A stretch of 56,507 bases of DNA, taken from positions 1 to 56,507 of the forward strand of contig PKVZ01000226.1 of assembly GCA_003131635.1 (NCBI GenBank), read 5' to 3'. The notes beneath the pieces are model-generated. The model was not told the DNA's origin. It made no database searches and worked only from the letters and a program-made list of their open reading frames with translations. Positions within the stretch are counted from its first letter, which is position 1. The number at the start of each line of letters is the position of its first letter. Below, piece after piece: positions 43,755 through 51,135 of this stretch. Made by a program: the position numbers and the translations under genes. The stretch comes from Acidobacteriaceae bacterium. GTDB taxonomy: Bacteria > Acidobacteriota > Terriglobia > Terriglobales > Acidobacteriaceae.

Positions 43755-44159
43755 ATGGAAACAGTCTCATTACGAAAACCGGAACTGATTGAAGACTTTG
43801 ACTCTTCTCATTTCGACCAGGTCTTCGTACGCTCAAAAGCCGTGGTCTCACGCCGCATTGCCGGAGAGACTTTGATCGTTCCCGTGCGCTGCAAAGTCGG
43901 TGACCTCTCCTCCATCTACAGCTTCAACGCCACCGGATCTTTAATCTGGCAATCGCTCGAATCTCCCAAAAGCCTCGCCGAACTGATCGCCATTGTCGAA
44001 CGGGAATTCGCCGTTCATCACCAGCAGGCGGAACAGGATGTGAAACAGTTCCTACACGACATTCTCGCTGCAGATTTAGTGGAAGCCCGTCAGGAAGTTT
44101 CCATGGCGGCAATGAATTCGACGGCGCAAGGAGAAGTGCAATCGCCAAGCTCACGTTAA
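43755..44159 (+). CDS. PqqD-family peptide-recognition protein, RiPP operon
   Basis: A 134-residue PqqD-like protein, the fold used as a RiPP recognition element that binds leader peptides. The core reads SIYSFNATGSLIWQSLESPK and a helical SLAELIAIVEREFAVHHQQA, then QFLHDILAADLVE. A disordered C-terminal tail (about 22 residues, rich in Ser and Ala) is unusual. It is the first gene of the run: 43755-47315. The precursor peptide follows 36 bp downstream of the stop. Role as leader-binding partner for the radical SAM enzyme is inferred from the family. Confidence 0.85.
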   Translation: METVSLRKPELIEDFDSSHFDQVFVRSKAVVSRRIAGETLIVPVRCKVGDLSSIYSFNATGSLIWQSLESPKSLAELIAIVEREFAVHHQQAEQDVKQFLHDILAADLVEARQEVSMAAMNSTAQGEVQSPSSR

Positions 44160-44195
44160 GGTCGTACGCGCGCAATGCCGACGATCAGGAGGACC

Positions 44196-44363
44196 ATGGC
44201 CCAGGAGAACGGCAAAGCTAAAGCTGATGACAAGGAAGTCGTCAAGAAGCCCTATCAAGACCCCGCCTTCCGTCACGAGCGGGTGTTCGAGACCATGGCG
44301 CTATCCTGCGGCAAAATCGGCCCCACCGACCTTATGTGCAGATCGCGTCCGCATAGTTCGTAA
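44196..44363 (+). CDS. Candidate RiPP precursor peptide (55 aa)
   Basis: A 55-residue peptide, MAQENGKAKADDKEVVKKPY at the start and CGKIGPTDLMCRSRPHSS at the end, too short for routine calling from the far upstream ATG. The charged, Lys/Glu-rich N-terminal half is leader-like (about residues 1-37); the end is a compact core with Cys38 and Cys48 ten residues apart. AGGAGGACC lies directly upstream of the ATG at 44196, stronger than any signal at 44175. It is followed 10 bp later by the protease gene and flanked by two PqqD-like genes and a radical SAM gene. Two cysteines suggest thioether or disulfide linkage. Modification is not shown by sequence. Confidence 0.72.
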   Translation: MAQENGKAKADDKEVVKKPYQDPAFRHERVFETMALSCGKIGPTDLMCRSRPHSS

Positions 44364-44373
44364 TTTGCCACCT

Positions 44374-44934
44374 ATGTCATACACGCTGGAAGCTCGCGAT
44401 GATCGTAAGCTTGGTCTTGCGGTCGTGATGCTTCGCGGCGGCGGCGCCGTTCGTCTGGAGCTGCGGGGAACGAGCATGCTTCCCTCCTTGTGGCCGGGCG
44501 ATCTGCTCACGATTCAATTCGTAGCGCACAACCAGGTCGTTCCCGGAGACATCGTGTTGGTTATGCGCGACAACCGCTTCTTTGCTCATCGACTGATCGG
44601 AAAGCAACACGATCAAGATTGCGTTACGTTGATCACGAGAGGCGATGCCGTACCCCAAAACGATCCGCCCGTAGCCACATCCGAACTGCTGGGCCGAGTG
44701 TCCGGCATTCGTCGCGGCAGTCGCAGTCTCGTTCCGAGCCAACGTGTCTCACTATTCCAGCGCGCACTGGCGTGGATGCTGTGCCGCTGGGATCACTTCC
44801 GCAGTCTCGCGTTGCGCATTCATGCGGCGCGCCTGCAGGCAAGCCCCTCGCGAAGTGAACAGTTTTTTCGCGGTGTATTCGGCGCAGTGCGCGGGATTCC
44901 CAGCGTTCTTTCATCCCGTACTTCTCAACCATGA
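44374..44934 (+). CDS. Ser/His signal-peptidase-like protease, RiPP operon
   Basis: A 186-residue S24/S26-type protease. It has the motif RGTSMLPSLWPGD with catalytic Ser34, and FAHRLIGK with His72 where bacterial leader peptidases have Lys; this Ser/His arrangement is the pattern of SipW/ER-type signal peptidases. No strong N-terminal membrane anchor is seen, so it is probably soluble, which suits cleavage of a cytoplasmic precursor rather than exported proteins. ATG at 44374 begins 10 bp after the precursor stop; an in-frame longer start overlaps the precursor and is rejected. Adjacent to precursor and kinase genes. Role in leader removal is an inference. Confidence 0.8.
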   Translation: MSYTLEARDDRKLGLAVVMLRGGGAVRLELRGTSMLPSLWPGDLLTIQFVAHNQVVPGDIVLVMRDNRFFAHRLIGKQHDQDCVTLITRGDAVPQNDPPVATSELLGRVSGIRRGSRSLVPSQRVSLFQRALAWMLCRWDHFRSLALRIHAARLQASPSRSEQFFRGVFGAVRGIPSVLSSRTSQP

Positions 44935-45836
44935 CAACTACCCTCGCCACAACCGAGAAAGAGGACCTATCCATCGAGATCGGCGCGATGCCGATTGCCC
45001 GGCGTACGCACGACTCCCCATTTCCCCGGCTGATCGAGAAACCCGACTGTCTAAGTGTAGTGATTGCTATTGGTGGTGTTGCCGTTAGGTTGAACACGAC
45101 CTCCCCGGATTTTCTTGCGATGCTAAAAAGACGCTATGTCGGTTTCGTAAGCTCGGAATCACACGCGGAATTCGACCTCGATGTGAATTTGTCGCCGCCC
45201 GAATTCTGCGATCCAATTGCGGGTGTGAGGGTAACACACCGCTCCGCACGTTGGCTCATAGAATGGGGCGACCTCCGTGCCGAATGGGAGACAGCAGGCC
45301 GCCGCGGAACCATTCACCAGACGGCAAACCCGTATTCGATCGATGCCGTCCTGCGCATCCTGCATACGCTGCTGCTGGCCAGGCAGGGCGGATTTCTTCT
45401 GCACGCCTCCAGCGCCATTCGCAACGGAAAGGCGTTCCTGTTTTCCGGCGTTTCCGGCGCGGGTAAGACCACGATCTCCCGCCTTGCCCCGCCCGATGCG
45501 ACGCTGCTCACCGACGAAGTCTCCTACGTGCGGCGCGAAGGCAATCGATACATGGCCTACGGCACGCCTTTTGCAGGAGAATTGGCGCGGCCCGGCGAGA
45601 ACTGCTCCGCTCCGCTTAGCGCACTCTTTTTGCTCGAGAAAGGCCTGCAGAACAGCATCGAGCCCATCAGCCCAACCGACGCCATCCAGCGACTGCTGAG
45701 GAACATCTTGTTTTTCGCCCATGATCCTGCGCTGGTAAAACTGCTTTTTCAGTCGGCGTGCGAGTTCGCTAGTTTGGTTCCGATCCACCGCTTAGTATTC
45801 GTTCCCGACCAGCGTGTCTGGGACTTAATTCGTTAG
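44931..45836 (+). CDS. HPr-kinase-like protein, RiPP operon
   Basis: A 301-residue protein with an HPrK-like P-loop: GGFLLHASSAIRNGKAFLFS then GVSGAGKTT (Walker A, about 173-181) and TLLTDEVSYV as a Walker B-like segment. HPr-kinase-like proteins occur in RiPP loci such as lasso-peptide clusters, where one phosphorylates the precursor. The N-terminal 130 residues are of unknown fold. It overlaps the protease end by 4 bp. Probably phosphorylates the precursor's Ser or Thr or a carrier partner; not shown. No hydrophobic membrane segment. Confidence 0.82.
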   Translation: MTTTLATTEKEDLSIEIGAMPIARRTHDSPFPRLIEKPDCLSVVIAIGGVAVRLNTTSPDFLAMLKRRYVGFVSSESHAEFDLDVNLSPPEFCDPIAGVRVTHRSARWLIEWGDLRAEWETAGRRGTIHQTANPYSIDAVLRILHTLLLARQGGFLLHASSAIRNGKAFLFSGVSGAGKTTISRLAPPDATLLTDEVSYVRREGNRYMAYGTPFAGELARPGENCSAPLSALFLLEKGLQNSIEPISPTDAIQRLLRNILFFAHDPALVKLLFQSACEFASLVPIHRLVFVPDQRVWDLIR

Positions 45837-45846
45837 TCGGAGAATC

Positions 45847-46164
45847 ATGATGGCTGAAAAATATATTTCGCGGAGCTCGGCGATCGCCGCCCGCATGCTA
45901 GGCGGCGAAATGATGGTGATGTCGGCGGTCGATTCGACTTTCTTCACTCTCAATGAAGTCGCCTCTGCGATTTGGCAGGCGGCCGATGGGCGCACGCCAC
46001 TGTCGGAAATTGTCGCCAGCAAAATCTGCCGGGAATTCGATGTCGATCGGGAACGAGCGCAGCGCGGCGCAGACCGCTTCGTCGACGAACTCTCGCAGCA
46101 CGGAATTCTGCTGGTATCGGAACAGCCAATCATGGATTTTTCTTCGTCCCCGGGGAACCAATGA
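45847..46164 (+). CDS. Second PqqD-family protein, RiPP operon
   Basis: A 105-residue PqqD-like protein: FFTLNEVASAIWQAADGRTP and LSEIVASKICREFDVD followed by RFVDELSQHGILL, matching the family's helical pattern. Its stop overlaps the ATG of the radical SAM gene (ATGA), so the two are translationally coupled; that pairing suggests it works directly with the radical SAM enzyme as leader-binding partner, whereas the first PqqD-like protein may serve another step. Start is ATG 45847 or 45850. Confidence 0.85.
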   Translation: MMAEKYISRSSAIAARMLGGEMMVMSAVDSTFFTLNEVASAIWQAADGRTPLSEIVASKICREFDVDRERAQRGADRFVDELSQHGILLVSEQPIMDFSSSPGNQ

Positions 46165-47315
46165 GCCTTCTTGCCGAGATGAATCAGAAAGCGCTGGACT
46201 TGGGCCTGCCCATCAGCGTTCACTTCGATATCACCTACCGCTGCAACGAGCGATGCGTGCATTGTTACCTGGATCACGACGATCATGGCGAAATGACGAC
46301 GGCGGAAATCGTCGATGTGCTCGAACAACTCGCCGATGCCGGCGTTTTTTTCCTCTCCCTCAGCGGCGGTGAAGTTCTCATGCGCCGGGATTTCTTTGAG
46401 ATCGTGGAACGCGCGCGGCAATTGTTGTTCAACGTAAAGGTGAAGACCAACGGGGTGATGATCCGCGAAAAAGAGGCCGCCAGACTTCGCCAGCTCGGGG
46501 TCGAGCAGATACAGATCAGTGTCTACTCGCATCGCCCCGAAGTTCACGATGCCATCACAAAACTGCCGGGATCACTGAAGCGAACCGTGCAAGCGATTCG
46601 ATTCTTGAAGTCCCAGGGGCTGAAAGTTACTATCGCCAACGTTCTCATGGCTGGCAATTTCTCGGACAACACCGGAGTGATGGCGCTGGCGAAAGATCTG
46701 GGAGTTCTCTACACCCTCGATCCCACGATCACGCCCAAAATGGACGGAGATACATCCATCATCGCCCTGCGAATTCCGGGGTCTGATCTCAAGCAGGTCT
46801 TCCATAATCAGGAACTGGTGGGCAACGTGGAAGAATTCTGTGCTCCTCCACCCGCGCCTGGCGAAGACGTCATGGACGGTGTCCCGTGCAGCGCCGGTCA
46901 CACCGCCTGCTACATTTCTCCCTACGGCGACGTGTTTCCCTGTGTGCAGTTTCCGCTTCCCAGCGGCAATGTGCGGCGGCAGAAATTCCTCGACATCTGG
47001 CGCCATTCTCCCGAGCTGAACGAAGTCCGCTCGATTCGCGCCCGGGATCTTCCCACCTGTTCGACTTGCGCTCACGTGGGAACATGCACCCGTTGCCCCG
47101 GCTTGGCCTACATGGAAGGCAACATGCGCGGGCCCTCCACTGCGGATTGCGAGAAGTCTTTCCAGAGAACTGGCATCCCCTCGGCGAACATGCTGAAACG
47201 GACCCGAGCAGCCTCCGCAGGTCCACTGATTCAAATCCAATCCCTCCCCAACTCGGTGCAAAACCACAACGTTGCACTAAACGTTGCACTAGAAGAGAAC
47301 TTCCTCACCGTCTGA
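46161..47315 (+). CDS. Radical SAM/SPASM peptide-modifying enzyme
   Basis: A 384-residue radical SAM enzyme. The [4Fe-4S] motif CNERCVHC (Cys28, Cys32, Cys35) follows ISVHFDITYR. A GGE-type segment LSLSGGEVLMR and the TIM-barrel pattern are clear. The C-terminus is a SPASM-like domain with cysteines in PCSAGHTACYISPYGDVFPC (about 242-261) and LPTCSTCAHVGTCTRCPGLA (about 297-316). Such enzymes install carbon-carbon, thioether or other crosslinks in RiPP precursors. Start at 46161 is set by the overlap with the PqqD-like stop. The product cannot be deduced; PqqE-like and sactipeptide-like chemistry are both possible. Confidence 0.92.
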   Translation: MSLLAEMNQKALDLGLPISVHFDITYRCNERCVHCYLDHDDHGEMTTAEIVDVLEQLADAGVFFLSLSGGEVLMRRDFFEIVERARQLLFNVKVKTNGVMIREKEAARLRQLGVEQIQISVYSHRPEVHDAITKLPGSLKRTVQAIRFLKSQGLKVTIANVLMAGNFSDNTGVMALAKDLGVLYTLDPTITPKMDGDTSIIALRIPGSDLKQVFHNQELVGNVEEFCAPPPAPGEDVMDGVPCSAGHTACYISPYGDVFPCVQFPLPSGNVRRQKFLDIWRHSPELNEVRSIRARDLPTCSTCAHVGTCTRCPGLAYMEGNMRGPSTADCEKSFQRTGIPSANMLKRTRAASAGPLIQIQSLPNSVQNHNVALNVALEENFLTV

Positions 47316-47515
47316 ACTGTTTGCATTTGGCTAAACGCGAAGGCGTAATTAGCCGCCTCCGGTTCAGCGCCAGCTAGGCCGAAGGACTCATGCCCATGCA
47401 CGTCGGTAATCCGGCGGCAATCCCATGCAGCGCATTACTAAGGTAAGGTCCCAAATTCCCAAAATGTGAGCGAAGATGAGAATGACCTAATGGCGAAACT
47501 TTGAGGAAAAACACG

Positions 47516-49357
47516 ATGCGAATGTACACATTCCGTTGGTTCCGCGTGGCGGCTGGGTTGCTCCTTGGGTTGTCTCTTGGGTTGCTTGTGATGAGTATTC
47601 CGCTGGCGGCCCAGACTGGGATGGAGAGGACCACAACAAGTGCCACGAGCACCGGACCGACGCACCTGGGGTATCCGCACGACTGGAGTTCGCAGCGCCT
47701 GCTGATGCCCGGCATACGCGCCGACGATGTACTCGCGGCGGGAGACCGCGACCCGCGTTATGTTTACAACATGGTGATGCGGCAAGTGGCGCTGCGCAAT
47801 CTCCGCATTGGTGTGAACCCACCTCGGCGCCGAATGAAAATCGATTGGGCCGTTTCGCTGGAGAATGGCTACGTGCCGCAGAACCAATTCCCGGCGAAAT
47901 ACCAGTTCGATGTGGTCCAGGAGAATTGCAACTCCGATTACCTTATGATGGGGCTGACCGTTGCTTCAGGGACGCAGGCCAATCTGGTCGGGATCAACAA
48001 CCTCTACACCTCAGCGAGTCCGCCGTGCAATAGTGGATCGCCCTGGGTCGCGTTCGCCTACAACACCGTGACGCAGTCCGGCGGCCAAATCAAGACGTCG
48101 GTGGTCCCTTCGGCCGATGGAACCAAAGTGGCGTTCGTGGAAAGCACGGGCGGGGCTTCCTACTTCCACGTTCTCGTGTTGCCGAGCCCGATTCCAACGC
48201 CGCCGGCGCAGGATGGAACGGTGTTGAGTCCGCTGACTCCCACCTCGTGTGCCAGCCCGACGACGCCGGGTTGCATGACCTCGCTCACCATCGAAACCAC
48301 CGCGACCAATTCGAATTCCTCACCATGGGTGGACTACAACGCGGATACGGCGTACGTAGGCGCCGACAACGGCTTGCTATACAAGATCACGCCCGTATTC
48401 CGCGGCGGCGCGCCGGCACTGGTTAGCACTGGGGGCTGGCCGGTTACGGTCTCGACTCAGGCCACCAAGGTGCTCACCGCTCCGGTTGTGGATGACACGG
48501 CGGGCCTGATTTTTCTCGGAGACGGTGAAGGCTACTTGTACTCGGTCAGTCTGACGAGCCCTGGCGGCACATACGCTGCGCAGCAAACCATTGGGTGGGC
48601 GGGGCACGGGGCAGGGACGGGGATTGTGGATCCGCCGTATGCAATCACAGATCCGGCCAATCCTACAACCGACCAAGTATTCGCCTTTACCGGATGCAGC
48701 TATGTGCCGAAGATCGGCGGGGCAGTCAGCCAGCTTCCCGCGAACTTCACCACCGGTTTGCCCACGGCCAGCAACACCGTGAACCTGGGATCGGCGACCG
48801 GAAAAGGAGACTGCACGGGGAACAACGTTCACTCGGGAACCTTTGATAACGCGTTCTGGGTGAATGGATCCACGTCCGGGCACATGATCGTGTGCGGATT
48901 CGTGAACAACGGCGGCGCACCGGCAGCTCCGGAAATGTACATGTTTCCCTTTACCGCCGGGGTGCTGAACAATAGCACCGCACCCACTTCCACCTTTCAG
49001 ATCAACACCTCGAAAGGCGACGAGTGTTCGCCGCTGACCGAGTTTTACAACGGCACGACCGACCGCCTGTTCTTTGGCGTGGGATCGAGCGATGGATTCC
49101 TGGAAAGCTCGACGATTACGACTTCGCCCACAACACCAACCTGCACTGGCGCGCCAACCTCCAGCTGCGTGACGTCCCCGAAAGCTCTCGGAGGCACCAG
49201 CGGCATCGTGATCGATAACGAATTGTCGAACGGTGGGTCGAACATCTACTTCTCGACCCTCGGGCAGGGATCGGTGAACAACCAGAAGTGCAATGTCTCG
49301 GGAGGAGCTAAGAATCCTTATTGTGCCGTGAAGCTGACTCAGTCCGCGTTGCAGTAA
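47516..49357 (+). CDS. Secreted, propeller-like protein
   Basis: A 613-residue protein with a signal peptide (MRMYTFRWFRVAAGLLLGLS; cleavage near ALAAQ-like site). Two PQQ-type blade motifs are visible: DYNADTAYVGADNGLLYKIT and DTAGLIFLGDGEGYLYSVSL, consistent with a beta-propeller. The rest is Gly/Ser/Thr/Asn-rich. GAGG lies 9 bp upstream of the ATG. The protein is probably exported; function unknown. It lies downstream of the radical SAM gene with a 200-bp gap, so it is likely transcribed separately. Not an obvious RiPP partner. Confidence 0.65.
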   Translation: MRMYTFRWFRVAAGLLLGLSLGLLVMSIPLAAQTGMERTTTSATSTGPTHLGYPHDWSSQRLLMPGIRADDVLAAGDRDPRYVYNMVMRQVALRNLRIGVNPPRRRMKIDWAVSLENGYVPQNQFPAKYQFDVVQENCNSDYLMMGLTVASGTQANLVGINNLYTSASPPCNSGSPWVAFAYNTVTQSGGQIKTSVVPSADGTKVAFVESTGGASYFHVLVLPSPIPTPPAQDGTVLSPLTPTSCASPTTPGCMTSLTIETTATNSNSSPWVDYNADTAYVGADNGLLYKITPVFRGGAPALVSTGGWPVTVSTQATKVLTAPVVDDTAGLIFLGDGEGYLYSVSLTSPGGTYAAQQTIGWAGHGAGTGIVDPPYAITDPANPTTDQVFAFTGCSYVPKIGGAVSQLPANFTTGLPTASNTVNLGSATGKGDCTGNNVHSGTFDNAFWVNGSTSGHMIVCGFVNNGGAPAAPEMYMFPFTAGVLNNSTAPTSTFQINTSKGDECSPLTEFYNGTTDRLFFGVGSSDGFLESSTITTSPTTPTCTGAPTSSCVTSPKALGGTSGIVIDNELSNGGSNIYFSTLGQGSVNNQKCNVSGGAKNPYCAVKLTQSALQ

Positions 49358-49405
49358 CTCGTCGAAAGACATCTCCTGTGTCGGGAGACGGCCCGGAAAA
49401 TGTGG

Positions 49406-49444
49406 GGACAGCCGCCCTCGGCTGTCCGCCGGGCGACGCCCGGC
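49406..49444. repeat. Two hairpins, REP-like
   Basis: GGACAGCCG-ccct-CGGCTGTCC (49406-49427) then GCCGGGC-gac-GCCCGGC (49428-49444). The first shares the ACAGCCG core with 40420-40437. In the gap between the secreted protein and aroF; could be terminator or repeat. Confidence 0.45.
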
Positions 49445-49489
49445 AGTCTGCCTTACCCCGTGTCCCTCGGTGTCCTCTGTGTTAGAGAT

Positions 49490-50497
49490 TTAACTCGCAA
49501 CCCTCCGCAGCGGCTCCGCGATGGCCTTCATCACTTTCTCGAACCCGGCAAAATCGAGGGACTGCGCCCCATCCGAGAGCGCCCGCTCCGGGCAGGGATG
49601 CACTTCAATAATTAATCCGTCAGCTCCCACCGCCACCGCCGCCCGCGAGACCGCCGCAATCAGACTCTGCTTGCCCGTCCCGTGCGACGGATCGGCGATC
49701 ACCGGAAGATGAGAAAGATCGCGGGCCAACGCCACCGCGGCGAGATCGAACGTGTTCCGCATCTCCGTTTCAAAAGTCTTGATGCCGCGCTCGCAAAGCA
49801 CAACCTCACTGTTTCCTCCCGAAAGCAAATATTCCGCCGCCAGCAGCCATTCCTTCACCGTTGCCGAGGGACCGCGCTTCAACAGCACCGGCTTGTTCAC
49901 CGTAGCCAATCGCCGCAACAGCGCGAAGTTCTGCATGTTTCGCGCCCCCACTTGCAACATGTCCACATGTTCGCAGATGACGTCCACATCCTCGGTGCTC
50001 ATCACTTCTGTCACCACCGGCAGCCCCGACTGCTCACGCGCTTCGCGCAGGATCTTCAACGCTTCCAGTCCTAGCCCCTGAAAGTCATAAGGCGAAGTTC
50101 GCGGCTTGTAAGCCCCCCCGCGCAGCATCGTCGCCCCGGCGCGCTTCACTGCATGCGCCGTATCCAACAACTGCTCGCGAGATTCCACTGAACAAGGTCC
50201 GGCGATAATCACCACTCCCGGTCCACCGATGCAGACTCCACCCACATTCACCACCGATCGCTCCGGCTTGACCTGCCGGCTGACCAGTTTGAAAGGCTGT
50301 GCAATGGCAACCACGTTATCCACGCCGGGCGCCACCTGCAGCGCCTCGATTTCGTGGCGGCGTCCATTTCCCACCGCAGCCACAATAGTCCGCTCCACTC
50401 CACGTGTAACATGCGGCTGGTAGCCCGCCTCGCGAATGCGCTCGATCACATGTTCAATCTCTTGTTCGGTTGCTTTCTCTGACATGTTGACGATCAT
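49490..50497 (-). CDS. aroF: 3-deoxy-7-phosphoheptulonate synthase (DAHP synthase)
   Basis: A 335-residue type I-beta DAHP synthase, first step of the shikimate pathway (erythrose 4-phosphate plus phosphoenolpyruvate). The N-terminal 75 residues form the ferredoxin-like regulatory domain ([18 protein letters not shown]). The catalytic barrel shows [10 protein letters not shown] (about 98-107), [42 protein letters not shown] and [13 protein letters not shown] at 50497 has GGAGGT upstream. Isolated from other aro genes in the window. Confidence 0.95.
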   Translation of the reverse strand: MIVNMSEKATEQEIEHVIERIREAGYQPHVTRGVERTIVAAVGNGRRHEIEALQVAPGVDNVVAIAQPFKLVSRQVKPERSVVNVGGVCIGGPGVVIIAGPCSVESREQLLDTAHAVKRAGATMLRGGAYKPRTSPYDFQGLGLEALKILREAREQSGLPVVTEVMSTEDVDVICEHVDMLQVGARNMQNFALLRRLATVNKPVLLKRGPSATVKEWLLAAEYLLSGGNSEVVLCERGIKTFETEMRNTFDLAAVALARDLSHLPVIADPSHGTGKQSLIAAVSRAAVAVGADGLIIEVHPCPERALSDGAQSLDFAGFEKVMKAIAEPLRRVAS

Positions 50498-50629
50498 TGG
50501 CCCACCTCCAGAAGTAAACTGTTCGCCAAAAGGGCAGAGAAAGAGAAAAGAGAAAGAAACAATTTAAAGATTTTCTCTGTGTCTCCGTGCCTCTGTGGTG
50601 AAAGACTTTCCTAACGCTAAAAAAGCAAA

Positions 50630-50650
50630 GCCGCGATCCTGGATCGCGGC
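50630..50650 (-). terminator. Terminator after the orphan pilin gene (minus strand)
   Basis: GCCGCGATCC-t-GGATCGCGGC, a 10-bp stem; on the minus strand it is followed by TTTGCTTTTTT. Works for minus-strand transcripts coming from the pilin gene. The whole 50498-50837 gap holds no other gene; Shine-Dalgarno and promoter for aroF are presumably near its right side. Confidence 0.7.
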
Positions 50651-50837
50651 CTTTTGGCTAAACTTGCTTGGATCTACTCGATCATGGTTGACTCGATTTC
50701 CCCGCAAGCCCTGCCGCAGCCGCTACTCCGCTAAACCAGTAGTAGCGAAACTGCCCGCTAAACGAGGTAAATCGCGTCATAAATAAAACTCCCGCGCTGC
50801 GCTCTCAAACCGCAGTGGCTTGAGCAAGCTGCAACTT

Positions 50838-51002
50838 CTATTGTATCGAACTCGCCGTATTGGAGAAAACGTTATTGGCGTTGGAGCCGATCAATCGAAT
50901 CGTCCCCACCACCAGAACTAATATTACCGCCAGCATGACCGCATACTCGGCGATGTCCTGCCCCGCATCTTCCACCCATAATCTGCGTACGAATTCAGAC
51001 AT
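50838..51002 (-). CDS. Orphan Flp-type pilin (54 aa)
   Basis: A 54-residue protein, MSEFVRRLWVEDAGQDIAEY onward, then a hydrophobic stretch (AVMLAVILVLVVGTI) and a short polar tail. It shows the Flp-type IVb pilin processing pattern: Gly14 followed by QDIAEY with Glu and Tyr at positions 5 and 6 after the cut. GGAGGAGAG lies upstream of the ATG. It is too small for routine calling. No tad/cpa/rcp genes are in the window, so it is an orphan or part of a split locus. Transcribed toward aroF with a terminator at 50630-50650. Confidence 0.8.
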   Translation of the reverse strand: MSEFVRRLWVEDAGQDIAEYAVMLAVILVLVVGTIRLIGSNANNVFSNTASSIQ

Positions 51003-51135
51003 TCTCTCCTCCATCCCGATACTTCTATTCCCGCCAGAGAGAAGAACAGAAATCGGTGGACCCCATCATGCCGCAGCGCACGGCGCTTGTCAAACATAAC
51101 TATTCGGGAAATTTCCACAAGCCGTGCGGCATCCT

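Noticed and set aside
44227-44373. Upstream in-frame extension of the protease gene
   Set aside because: It would overlap the precursor peptide gene; ATG at 44374 fits the family start and operon spacing.
43755-47315. Lasso-peptide cluster interpretation
   Set aside because: There is no asparagine-synthetase-like cyclase or transglutaminase-like protease; a radical SAM/SPASM enzyme is present instead.
50595-50786. 63-codon plus-strand frame after aroF
   Set aside because: Covers the terminator hairpin at 50630-50650; Arg/Lys-rich random composition.
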